A stretch of DNA of 64,000 nucleotides. Source: Agromyces kandeliae. Lineage in GTDB: Bacteria > Actinomycetota > Actinomycetes > Actinomycetales > Microbacteriaceae. The stretch lies in NCBI RefSeq assembly GCF_009674665.1, contig NZ_WKJD01000016.1, forward strand, positions 124,001 to 188,000. Direction: 5' to 3'. This document shows positions 47,871 through 57,540 of the stretch, one piece after another. Under the pieces are notes generated by a model. That model saw only the letters and a list, made by a program, of their open reading frames with translations. It searched no databases and was not told the DNA's origin. The position numbers and the translations under genes were made by a program. Position 1 is the first letter of the stretch, and each line of letters starts with the position of its first letter.

Positions 47871-48302
47871 TCACGCCTTCGCGGCGCGCTGCGCCTGCTC
47901 CTCGCGCCAGCCCGCCTCCTTCTGGATCCACTCGTTGTCCTGCGGGAAGTCGTCGAGCTCGGTGACCCGGCGCACCTCGAGCTTCGACCCGGGCCCGAGC
48001 GGGCACCGCTTGGCCCACTCGGCGGCCTCCTCCTTCGAGGCGACCTCGAGGATCCAGAACCCGTTGAACAGCTCCTTGGTCTCGCCGTAGGGGCCGTCGG
48101 TGACGAGGGGCGGCTCGGCGTCGAAGTCGACGACGAAGCCCTCGCTCGCGTCGGAGAGGCCCTCGCCGGCGAGCATGACGCCGGCCTTCATCATCTCCTC
48201 GTTGTACCGGCCCATGGCCTCGATGACCTGCTCGAACGGCAGGTCCTGGTAGGCCTCGACCGCCCGGTCGTCGGCCCGCATGATCAGCATGTACTTCGGC
48301 AT
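47871..48302 (-). CDS. YCII/DGPF domain protein
   Basis: The 143-residue protein starts MPKYMLIMRADD and contains LAGEGLSDASEGF, VTDGPYGETKELFNGFWILEVAS and EVRRVTELDDFP, the standard features of DGPF proteins (YCII-related, dimeric ferredoxin-like fold; here the DGPF motif reads DGPY). Genes of this kind are the usual partners and targets of ECF42 sigma factors; the molecular role is unknown. GAGGAG lies about 8 nt before the ATG. The 104-bp region upstream should contain the promoter. Confidence 0.92.
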   Translation of the reverse strand: MPKYMLIMRADDRAVEAYQDLPFEQVIEAMGRYNEEMMKAGVMLAGEGLSDASEGFVVDFDAEPPLVTDGPYGETKELFNGFWILEVASKEEAAEWAKRCPLGPGSKLEVRRVTELDDFPQDNEWIQKEAGWREEQAQRAAKA

Positions 48303-48406
48303 GGTGGAAAGCTCCTCGCGTCGTCCGGGTCGCGTTTCGACCCTCTCACTGATGACGTCGAACGGGAAGGCGCCCGATCGACAGGTCGGCCGGAGGAATC
48401 CCCGAT

Positions 48407-49351
48407 TCAGAGACCGAGGGTCTGCATCGTCGCCCGGATCGCATCCCCGGATGCCGCGAGCAGGCCCGCTTCGGTCTCCGACATGGGCGTCTCGGCGATC
48501 GGGAACGCGCCGCTCCCGCCGACCACCGAGGGCATCGACAGCGCGATTCCATCGAGCCCGAACGCCCCCGAGTGGACGGTCGACACGGGGAGCACCGCGT
48601 GCTCGTCGTCGAGCAGCGCCTCGACGATGCGCGCGCCCGAGAGGCCGATCGCGTAGTTGGTCGCACCCTTGCCGCGGATGACGGTGTAGGCCGCGTTGCG
48701 CACCTCGGACGCGATGCCGTCGAGCTCGTCGATCGAGAACCGCTCGCCCCCCGTCCAGTCGAGGATCGGCACCGGTCCGATGCGCGCGTTCGACCAGAGC
48801 GGGAACTCGGTGTCGCCGTGCTCGCCGACGATGTCGGCGTGCACGCTCGAGGTCATCACGCCCGCTCGCTTGGCGAGCAGCCAGCGGAGGCGCGAGGTGT
48901 CGAGCACCGTTCCCGACCCGATGACCCGCTCGACGGGAAGTCCGCTGATCTGCCGTGCCGCGACGGTCAGCACGTCGACCGGGTTCGTGACGAGCACGTA
49001 GATCGCGTCGGGCGCGCGCTCGAGCAGCTGCGGCAGGAGCCGCTCCAGGATCCCGACGTTCGTGCCCGCGAGCTCCATGCGACTCTGCCCCGGCTGCTGC
49101 TTCGCGCCGGCCGTGATCACCACGACGTGCGAGTCGGCGACGACGTCGAGGTCGGCGCCGCCGATCACGTTCGACCGCGTGAACTGCGTGCCGTGGGCGA
49201 GGTCGAGCACCTCGGCCTCGACCTTCTCCGCGGCGATGTCGTACAGCGCGACCTGGTTCGCCGATTCGCGGATGAGCGACGCGTACACGAGGCTCGCGCC
49301 CACGCTTCCGGCACCGATGACGCTGAGCTTGGAGTTCTCGATGACCGCCAT
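48407..49351 (-). CDS. ldh: L-lactate dehydrogenase
   Basis: The 314-residue enzyme interconverts pyruvate and L-lactate with NAD(H). Motifs are LSVIGAGSVGASLVYA for NAD, LVTNPVDVLTV, the catalytic DIVGEHGDTEFPLWS with its His, and GKGATNYAIGLSGARIVEALL. It looks like LDH rather than malate dehydrogenase because of VITAGAKQQPGQSR. The ATG at 49349-49351 is preferred; another ATG three codons earlier lies too close to the only SD-like GGAAG. It is divergent from the CW_binding_2 gene. Confidence 0.92.
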   Translation of the reverse strand: MAVIENSKLSVIGAGSVGASLVYASLIRESANQVALYDIAAEKVEAEVLDLAHGTQFTRSNVIGGADLDVVADSHVVVITAGAKQQPGQSRMELAGTNVGILERLLPQLLERAPDAIYVLVTNPVDVLTVAARQISGLPVERVIGSGTVLDTSRLRWLLAKRAGVMTSSVHADIVGEHGDTEFPLWSNARIGPVPILDWTGGERFSIDELDGIASEVRNAAYTVIRGKGATNYAIGLSGARIVEALLDDEHAVLPVSTVHSGAFGLDGIALSMPSVVGGSGAFPIAETPMSETEAGLLAASGDAIRATMQTLGL

Positions 49352-49364
49352 GCCGCTCATGCTT

Positions 49365-49399
49365 CCAGAGGGCCGAGCGGATGTCACGACTCGGCAACG
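49365..49399. repeat. 35-bp direct repeat, copy 1
   Basis: This stretch begins CCAGAGGGCCGAGCGGATGT and matches 51288-51322 at 31 of 35 positions. The two copies bracket the CW_binding_2 gene, as if a segment containing that gene's 5' region had been duplicated. Confidence 0.65.
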
Positions 49400-49496
49400 A
49401 CGCCGCGGGCGAACCGCGCCGTGTGGTTCGATCATCCCGGTGCCACCCTGCGTCCGCCGACGTCCCGGCCATCGACCCGACCACCAGGAGACCCCT

Positions 49497-51251
49497 GTGA
49501 TCATGCTGAAGCGCGCCCTGCTGCGCCGGAGGAGCTCGCCCGTCGGGTCCGTATCGACGTGGCGTCGACCCATGACGGTGAGGCTGCTCGCCTCCGCGGC
49601 CCTGGTGTTGTCGTGGGCCGGGCTCATCGCGCCTTCGGAACCGGCGCATGCATCAGGCTCCGCGAGCGTCTCCGGCACGGTGTCGTTCGGCGACGGCCGA
49701 CCGGCGACGGGTGGAAGCGTGACTCTCCAGACCCGCGAGGGGTACGGCGTGTCGCATCTCGGAGGCCAGGTCGGCGCCGACGGCACCTATTCGATGACCG
49801 GTATCGAGCCCGGGGAATACGTCGTGGCGTTCATCCCCAGGCTTCGCTCCTACGCGAACGACCAGCAACGCCTGGACCATCAGGGCAGCCACGGCACCTT
49901 CTGGGGCGGGACGCCGTATCGGTCGCAGGCAGCCGCGCTGGTCCTGTCCGAGGGCATGTCCAAGACGGGGATCGACGGCGTACTCCCCGAAGCCGGCTCG
50001 ATCAGTGGAGTCATCACCGGGCCCGACGACGGGCCGGTCGCGGGCGCGTGGATGGAATTCCGGTTCGCCGCGAATCGGCGGCTCGGACTCGAGAACGATG
50101 ACACGGTGCTCCTGCCATGGCCGACGACCGATGAGCATGGTCGCTACACGATCAGGCAACTGCCCCCCGGCGACTGGGCGGTGGGTGTTCGCCTCCAGGA
50201 AGGCTCGAGCCTTCGTGAGGAGGCGTACAGCGACAAGGTCTACTACCCCGAGGGCGACAAGGTTCGGGTGTCCGGGGCGTCGGACGTCACGGGCATCGAC
50301 GTGAAGCTCACGACGGTCGCGCAGACCGGTCCGTTCGGGGTGGTCTCGAGGATCGCCGGTCCGGACCGATATGCGACCGCGGTCGAGATCTCTCGGGCAT
50401 CGTTCCCGGACGGGGCGTCGGTCGCATTCATCGCGAGTGGTCGCGGGTACGCCGACGCATTGTCGGGCGCGCCGCTCGCCGCGATGAGCGACGGACCCAT
50501 CCTGCTGACGTCGCCGACATCCATCCCGTCCTCCGTCCGGACCGAACTCGATCGCCTGAATCCGGAACGGATCGTCGTGCTCGGTGGGCCCGTGGCGATC
50601 GCCTCGTCCGTCGAGACCGAACTCGCGCGCCTGACCCGAGGCAGCGTGACGAGGCTGGCCGGTTCCGATCGGTACGAGACTTCCGCGGTGATCGCCCAGC
50701 AGTGGGTGGGCGGGGCGAGGCACGTCTACCTCGCAAGCGGCACGAGCTTCCCGGACGCCCTGTCCGGTGCGCCCGCGGCAGCGATCGAAGGCAGTCCGAT
50801 CCTCCTCACCGGTCGCACCGGCGTCCCGGCCGCGATCATGCGCGAGACGAGGCGACTCGAGCCGGTCTGGGCATACTTCCTCGGAGGGACCGCGGTCATC
50901 GACAGCCAGGTCATGGGCGCGATCCAGAGCGACGGTGGAGTCGATCTCACGTTGTATCGCGGTGGTGCGGATCGCTACGACACCTCGGTCCAGCAGTCGA
51001 GCGATCTCCAGCCGGGTATCGAGGTCGCCTACATCGCGAGCGGCTCCGACTTCCCAGACGCGCTCGCGGGCGCCGCGGTCGCGGGGCGCACCGGAGCTCC
51101 GATCCTGCTGACCGCCAGAGACTCGCTTCCCTCGGTGGTCGAGCAGGAGCTCCGACGACTGCGTCCGGAGCAGATCGTGATCCTCGGCGGTGAGTCCGTC
51201 ATCAGCCGCGGTATTCAGGCTGAGCTGGAACGCATCGGAACGTCCGGCTGA
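49497..51251 (+). CDS. Secreted protein with carboxypeptidase-like domains and three cell wall-binding repeats
   Basis: The 584-residue protein has a basic N terminus and signal helix (VRLLASAALVLSWAGLIAP, cleavage near AHA-SGS). Two carboxypeptidase-regulatory/Cna-B-like domains follow (about 55-125, GYGVSHLGGQVGADGTYSMT; about 160-260, DEHGRYTIRQLPPGDW). Three CW_binding_2 repeats cover about 283-383, 384-483 and 484-584, each with RIAGPDRYATA-, PDALSGAP- and PILLT-like motifs. Such repeats hold proteins to the cell wall by non-covalent contacts. GTG at 49497 is chosen because AGGAG stands 6 nt upstream; ATG 49503 is a weaker choice. Lower GC and less biased codon use than its neighbours are evident in the repeats. 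Confidence 0.85.
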   Translation: MIMLKRALLRRRSSPVGSVSTWRRPMTVRLLASAALVLSWAGLIAPSEPAHASGSASVSGTVSFGDGRPATGGSVTLQTREGYGVSHLGGQVGADGTYSMTGIEPGEYVVAFIPRLRSYANDQQRLDHQGSHGTFWGGTPYRSQAAALVLSEGMSKTGIDGVLPEAGSISGVITGPDDGPVAGAWMEFRFAANRRLGLENDDTVLLPWPTTDEHGRYTIRQLPPGDWAVGVRLQEGSSLREEAYSDKVYYPEGDKVRVSGASDVTGIDVKLTTVAQTGPFGVVSRIAGPDRYATAVEISRASFPDGASVAFIASGRGYADALSGAPLAAMSDGPILLTSPTSIPSSVRTELDRLNPERIVVLGGPVAIASSVETELARLTRGSVTRLAGSDRYETSAVIAQQWVGGARHVYLASGTSFPDALSGAPAAAIEGSPILLTGRTGVPAAIMRETRRLEPVWAYFLGGTAVIDSQVMGAIQSDGGVDLTLYRGGADRYDTSVQQSSDLQPGIEVAYIASGSDFPDALAGAAVAGRTGAPILLTARDSLPSVVEQELRRLRPEQIVILGGESVISRGIQAELERIGTSG

Positions 51252-51287
51252 TCGGGCTACGGAGCGAGTCGGGACGGGTCCCTGCTC

Positions 51288-51322
51288 CCAGAGACCCGAA
51301 CGGATGTCACGACTCGCCAACG
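51288..51322. repeat. 35-bp direct repeat, copy 2
   Basis: This matches 49365-49399 and lies directly before the decayed CW_binding_2 fragment, equivalent to the position of copy 1 before the intact gene. Confidence 0.65.
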
Positions 51323-51332
51323 CCTTCACACC

Positions 51333-51557
51333 GTGTACCCGGCGAACGGCACCACTGATCCGGACGCACTCGCGGGAGCTCCGGTCATCGGATCGGCGGG
51401 AGAACGGATCGTGCTCACCCCTCCATGCGTGCTGAACGGCGATGCCTGCTGGCACAGGATCGCCTCCATCCCGCACCGATTCATCACCTACGGCGGGCCT
51501 GCCGCGGTGAGTACATTCGTCGAGAACGAACTCGCGGCGACGAGCGACTTCCGCTGA
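51333..51557 (+). pseudogene. Decayed CW_binding_2 gene fragment
   Basis: A 74-codon frame opens MYPANGTTDPDALAGAPVIG and ends with FITYGGPAAVSTFVENELAA. These match the PDALAGA- and ILGGESVIS- segments of one CW_binding_2 repeat of the intact gene, with an aberrant Cys-containing stretch between. There is no signal peptide or ribosome site. With the 35-bp repeat in front it looks like the remains of a tandem duplicate of 49497-51251. Confidence 0.65.
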
Positions 51558-51572
51558 GACGGACCTCCAACG

Positions 51573-51610
51573 GCGAACGGGCGCGGACCCTGCGGCCCGC
51601 GCCCGTTCGC
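51573..51610 (-). terminator. Terminator of guaA
   Basis: A perfect 14-bp stem (51573-51586 with 51597-51610) with a 10-nt loop begins 23 nt past the guaA stop. Confidence 0.8.
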
Positions 51611-51633
51611 TCACGTCGCTCGATCGCGCGACG

Positions 51634-53207
<1,574 letters not shown>

Positions 53208-53211
<4 letters not shown>

Positions 53212-53720
53212 TGGGCGGCCTCCACGGGCTCGGAATCGGTGTCGGAGTCGGAATCGGTCGCAGCGGGTGCGGCGGCGGCCGCGGCATCCGCTTCACGCAT
53301 CGCGAGGTAGTCGCGGACCTCGCGCCCGATGCGGGCCTCGAGGATGAACGAGAGGAACGGCACGATGCCGCCCGAGGCGAGGACGAGCAGGCGCCAGAAC
53401 GGCCAGCGCATGAGGCTCCAGAGCCGGAAGTTGCTGAAGAGGTACACGACGTAGAACCAGCCGTGCGCGATGAGGATGCCGGTCGAGAGGTTGACGCCCG
53501 TGCCGGTCGACTCGAGGCCCTCGGGCGTCTCGGCGACGGGTTCGAGCGAGAGGAGGCCGTTCGGCCCGAACGCGTACAGCTCGAGGTGCCAGACGTACTT
53601 CAGCAGCATCTCCGCGCAGAGCAGGAGGAGCATGACGCCCGTGATGACCGAGGCCACCATGTAGAACTTCAGGGCCCCGCGGATGCGCGGGAATTCAGCC
53701 GGTTTGGGCGCGAGGGGCAT
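53208..53720 (-). CDS. DUF3817 membrane protein
   Basis: The 170-residue protein has three membrane helices (about 18-40, 80-98 and 105-125; [20 protein letters not shown] is typical of DUF3817) and an acidic Ala/Asp/Ser/Glu tail. It is tightly linked to guaA, with ATGA overlap, an arrangement frequent in actinobacteria. The role is unknown. TAGACT 7 nt before the ATG suggests a leaderless operon start. Confidence 0.9.
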
Positions 53721-53727
53721 GGCGTCC

Positions 53728-53733
53728 AGTCTA
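53728..53733 (-). promoter_or_regulatory. -10 element TAGACT for the DUF3817-guaA operon
   Basis: On the minus strand TAGACT ends 7 nt before the ATG at 53720, with no ribosome site between. Confidence 0.5.
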
Positions 53734-53804
53734 AAGGGCGCACGGCTGGGCGATGGCCGTGACGGATGCCGCGCAGCGGCACCGCACGAGGCGTTCGGCG
53801 CCGC

Positions 53805-54755
53805 CTACGAGCCGACGAGCTCGCGCGGCACCACGAACACGTCGACGAGCGCGCCGCCGCGCCAGAGCGTCATCTCGACCTCGCGGTCGATGGCGTCCTC
53901 GACCATGAGACGTTGGATGGCGGTCGCCGTCACGATGCCGGTTCCGTCGAGGGTCACGGCGATGTCGCCCCGCCGGATGCCGGCGAGCTCCGCGGGGCTT
54001 CCGTCCACCACGCCGGTGACCTGGAGCCCGGTCGGCGACCCGACCCGTTCGGCCAGCCCCGGCGCGAGACGGACCTGCGCGCCGGCGATCCCGAGCCACG
54101 CCCGCCGGACCCGCCCGTGCGCGACGAGGGCGTCGATGATCGCGCGGGTCGCCGGATTGATCGGCACCGCGAGCCCGAGTCCGACGCCCGCGACGGCCGT
54201 GTTGACGCCGACCATCCGTCCGCGCCCGTCGGCGAGCGCGCCGCCGCTGTTGCCCGGATTCAGCGCCGCGTCGGTCTGGATGACCTCGTCGACGACGCGA
54301 CCGGCGGCGGTCGGCAGCGCTCGACCGAGGTTCGAGACGATCCCGGCGGTCACGCTGCCGGCGAGGCCGAGCGGCGTGCCGAGTGCGACGACCAACTGGC
54401 CGACCCGGAGCGTCCGGGCGTCGCCGAGCGGGACCGGCGGCGGGACCGCCCCGTCGGCGCGGAGCACGGCGAGGTCTGACAGCGGATCGCGCCCGATCAC
54501 CTCGGCATCGACCGTCGTGCCGTCGCCGAAGGCCGCCTCGGCGCGCTCGGCCCCCGCGACCACGTGCGCGCTCGTGAGCAGGACGCCGTCGGCGGACACG
54601 ACGCTCGCGGAGCCGGACCCGGCACCGCGCGCCGAACGCACCGCGAGGCTCGCCATGCTCGGCAGCAACCCGTGCGCGACGCCCGTCACGACGCGCGAGT
54701 ACGCGTCGAGGGGGTCATCGCCCTGGGGCACGGGGACGGGATCGTGGTCGTTCAC
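53805..54755 (-). CDS. HtrA-like serine protease with PDZ domain, no visible export signal
   Basis: The 316-residue protein has a trypsin-like domain with His64 (LLTSAHVVAGAE), Asp94 (DPLSDLAVLRA) and Ser170 (ALNPGNSGGALA), followed by a PDZ domain (about 215-310, GLQVTGVVDGSPAELAGIRRGDI). The catalytic triad is complete. Unlike typical DegP/HtrA proteins it lacks a signal peptide or N-terminal membrane helix, so it is probably cytoplasmic or the start is wrong. The start is GTG at 54753-54755 without a strong ribosome site. It lies 61 bp downstream of the SURF1 gene on the same strand. Confidence 0.88.
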   Translation of the reverse strand: MNDHDPVPVPQGDDPLDAYSRVVTGVAHGLLPSMASLAVRSARGAGSGSASVVSADGVLLTSAHVVAGAERAEAAFGDGTTVDAEVIGRDPLSDLAVLRADGAVPPPVPLGDARTLRVGQLVVALGTPLGLAGSVTAGIVSNLGRALPTAAGRVVDEVIQTDAALNPGNSGGALADGRGRMVGVNTAVAGVGLGLAVPINPATRAIIDALVAHGRVRRAWLGIAGAQVRLAPGLAERVGSPTGLQVTGVVDGSPAELAGIRRGDIAVTLDGTGIVTATAIQRLMVEDAIDREVEMTLWRGGALVDVFVVPRELVGS

Positions 54756-54816
54756 ACACGCATCTTCACCCCGCGGACGGGGTCCGGGTCCACGGTTCGC
54801 CGACGGCTGAACCCGC

Positions 54817-55629
54817 TCAGTCGCGCGCCGCGTCGGCCGGCGTCGCGGAAGCCGCCTCGGCCTCCGCCGCGAGCTCGGCCTCCTCGCGCTCGCGCTGCAC
54901 GGCGTCCTTGACGAGCCGGTACCAGAGGAAGACCGCGAATCCTGCGAACACGACCCACTCGACGGCGTAGAAGACGTTCAGCCAGTTGAGCTCCGCCTCC
55001 TGCAGCGGCGGGGGCGAGTGGATGGCCTCGAGACCCGCCATGGGCTCGGTCGCCGTGACGTAGCCGAAGTACACGGGCCGGTCGTCGTAGTCGGCCCAGA
55101 CGTTGATCAGGTGCGCGACCGCGACCGTCGTCATCGACTGCGGGTCATCCGCCTCATCGGGCGCCATGGGCGCCTCGCTCGGGAGGAACCGGCCGACGAC
55201 CTCGACCTCGCTGCCGGATGCCGCCGCGCGGTCGACCTCGGCGAGCGCCGCACGCGCCGTCTCCTCGTCGGCCGCCCAGCCGAGCGCGACGGGGAGGCCG
55301 CCGGGCGCGGCATCCGTCACCTCGAGGTGGGCGACCACCCACCACCCGGCGACGCCGTCGTTGAGCCGACCCTGCACGAGCACCGTGTCGCCCGGCACGA
55401 TCGTGCCGGTCACCGAGACGCGCTGGCCGGTCGCGGCCTGCTCGGTCGGGCCGTCGGGCTGCACCACGTCGCCGAACGGACGCACGTCCTCGGTGGGCCG
55501 CTCGACCACGGTCGCCTGCTCGACCGCACGGTCGACCTGCCACTGCGCGAGGAGCGCGAACGCCGCCGCGATGCCGAGCGCAGCGATCAGGGCGAGCACC
55601 CAGCGGGGGCGCAGCATCATCCGGAGCAT
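54817..55629 (-). CDS. SURF1 family protein
   Basis: The 270-residue protein has the SURF1 layout: an N-terminal helix (about 10-30, WVLALIAALGIAAAFALLAQWQ), an extracytoplasmic domain with GRLNDGVAGWWVVAHLEV and VYFGYVTA, and a second helix near the end (about 225-243, YAVEWVVFAGFAVFLWYRL). SURF1 assists cytochrome c oxidase assembly, probably heme a insertion. A charged Glu/Ala tail follows. TAGAAT stands 10 nt before the ATG. Confidence 0.88.
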   Translation of the reverse strand: MLRMMLRPRWVLALIAALGIAAAFALLAQWQVDRAVEQATVVERPTEDVRPFGDVVQPDGPTEQAATGQRVSVTGTIVPGDTVLVQGRLNDGVAGWWVVAHLEVTDAAPGGLPVALGWAADEETARAALAEVDRAAASGSEVEVVGRFLPSEAPMAPDEADDPQSMTTVAVAHLINVWADYDDRPVYFGYVTATEPMAGLEAIHSPPPLQEAELNWLNVFYAVEWVVFAGFAVFLWYRLVKDAVQREREEAELAAEAEAASATPADAARD

Positions 55630-55686
55630 GTCGCCCGAGATTCTAGCCGGGCGGGATGCGCACCCCCTGCGAACGCCCTCGGCCGA

Positions 55687-57417
55687 TCAGTCGACCTTGA
55701 CGATGTCGGGCGCCTCGAGCCGCTCCCGGTCGGCCGACTCGTCGTCCGGCTGCTCCTGCGACGCCCGTTCCGCGGCGACGCGCTGGAGGTACCGCTCGAC
55801 CTCGAGCGCCTCGCGATCGGCGTCCCAGCGGAGCACGCCCGCCATGAGCTTCGCGGCGACGGGCGCCGCGGAGACCCCGCGGTCCCACGCCTCGATCGAG
55901 ATGCGGGTGCGCCTCGCGAGCACGTCGTCGAGGTGCAGCGCCCCCTCGTGCGACGCCGCGTACACGACCTCGGCGCCGAGGTAGTCGTCGGCGCCGGGCA
56001 GCGGCTCGCCGAGTTCGGGCGTCTCGCGGATCAGGTCGAGGAGCTCGTCGGTGAGCGTGCCGTACCGGTTCAGCAGGTGCTCGATGCGGACCTTGTGGAC
56101 CCCGAACGCGCGGGCGATCTTGCCGCGCTTGTTCCATGCGGCCTGGTAGCCCTCGGCGCCGAGGAGCGGGATGTCCTGCGTCGTGGACTTCGGCACCCGG
56201 CCGTCCATCGCGTCGGCGGCCGCATCGATCGCGTCCTTCGCCATGACCCGGTAGGTGGTCCACTTGCCGCCCGCGACGACGACGAGCCCGGGCACGGTGT
56301 GCGCGACGACGTGCTCGCGCGAGAGCTTCGACGTCGACTCGCTCTCCCCGGCGAGCAGCGGCCTGAGCCCCGCGAACACGCCCTCGACGTCCTCCCGCGT
56401 GAGCGGGATCGCCATGACGGCGTTCACGTGCTCGAGCAGGTAGTCGATGTCGGCCGCCGTGGCCGCCGGGTGCGCCTTGTCGAGGTTCCAGTCGGTGTCG
56501 GTCGTGCCGATCAGCCAGTGCCGGCCCCACGGGATGACGAACAGCACGCTCTTCTCGGTGCGGAAGATCATGCCCATGGCCGACTGGATGCGATCGCGGG
56601 GCACGACGAGGTGGATGCCCTTGGACGCGCGCACCTTGAACGTGCCGCGCTCGCCCACCATGCGCTGGGTGTCGTCCGTCCACACCCCGGTCGCGTTCAC
56701 GACCTGCTTCGCACGGATCTCGAAGTGCTCGTCGGTCTGCAGGTCGTGCGCCTTGACGCCCACCACGCGCTCGCCCACCTTCACGAAGCCCTCGACCTTG
56801 ACGCGGCTCGCGACGTGCGCGCCGTAGAACGACGCGGTCCTGGCGAGGGATGCCACGTACCGGGCGTCGTCGACCTGCGCGTCGTAGTACGTCAGCCCCC
56901 CGACGAGCGCGTCGCTCGAGAGCGACGGGATCGCGCGCATGACCTGCCGCTTCGACAGGTGCCGGTGGTGCGGCACGCCCGGAGGGCGTCCGCCCGAGTA
57001 GCTGAAGATGTCGTAGAGCAGCATGCCGGCGCCGATGTAGACCCGCTCGAACACCCGCTTCTGCAGCGGGTAGAGGAACCGCACGGGCTTGACGAGGTGC
57101 GGCGCGAGGCGCTGCAGCAGGAGGCCGCGTTCGATGAGCGCTTCGCGCACGAGCCGGAAGTCGAGCTGCTCGAGGTAGCGGATGCCGCCGTGCACGAGCT
57201 TCGACGATCGGCTCGAGGTTCCCGAGGCCCAGTCGCGGGCCTCGAGGAGCCCGGTCGAGAGCCCTCTCGTCACGGCGTCGAGCGCGGCCCCCGTGCCGAC
57301 GATGCCGCCGCCGACCACGAGGACGTCGAGTTCCTTCTCCTTGAGGCGGGCGATCGCCGCCTCGCGTTCCTCGGGTCCGAGCTTGTTCGAACGCGTCACC
57401 GACTTCAGTCTCGCCAT
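55687..57417 (-). CDS. glpD: Aerobic glycerol-3-phosphate dehydrogenase
   Basis: The 576-residue flavoprotein oxidises glycerol-3-phosphate to dihydroxyacetone phosphate and feeds electrons to the quinone pool at the membrane. It shows the FAD loop LVVGGGIVGTGAALDA, GTSSRSSKLVHGGIRYLE, VVNATGVWTDD and GGKWTTYRVMAKDAI. GGGGAG lies before the ATG at 57415-57417. The length fits GlpD rather than NAD-dependent GpsA. It may use glycerol-3-phosphate released by the phosphodiesterase at 44296-45390. Confidence 0.96.
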   Translation of the reverse strand: MARLKSVTRSNKLGPEEREAAIARLKEKELDVLVVGGGIVGTGAALDAVTRGLSTGLLEARDWASGTSSRSSKLVHGGIRYLEQLDFRLVREALIERGLLLQRLAPHLVKPVRFLYPLQKRVFERVYIGAGMLLYDIFSYSGGRPPGVPHHRHLSKRQVMRAIPSLSSDALVGGLTYYDAQVDDARYVASLARTASFYGAHVASRVKVEGFVKVGERVVGVKAHDLQTDEHFEIRAKQVVNATGVWTDDTQRMVGERGTFKVRASKGIHLVVPRDRIQSAMGMIFRTEKSVLFVIPWGRHWLIGTTDTDWNLDKAHPAATAADIDYLLEHVNAVMAIPLTREDVEGVFAGLRPLLAGESESTSKLSREHVVAHTVPGLVVVAGGKWTTYRVMAKDAIDAAADAMDGRVPKSTTQDIPLLGAEGYQAAWNKRGKIARAFGVHKVRIEHLLNRYGTLTDELLDLIRETPELGEPLPGADDYLGAEVVYAASHEGALHLDDVLARRTRISIEAWDRGVSAAPVAAKLMAGVLRWDADREALEVERYLQRVAAERASQEQPDDESADRERLEAPDIVKVD

Positions 57418-57540
57418 CGTCGCTCCCCATCCCCGGGCGGACCGCGGCGGCCTCGCCCGTCCGTCCCCACGCTACCCGAGCGCCGAGCGCTCGGCCATGG
57501 AATCGGCTGGGGATGGGGGCGGGTTGACAGGAGCGCCGGG

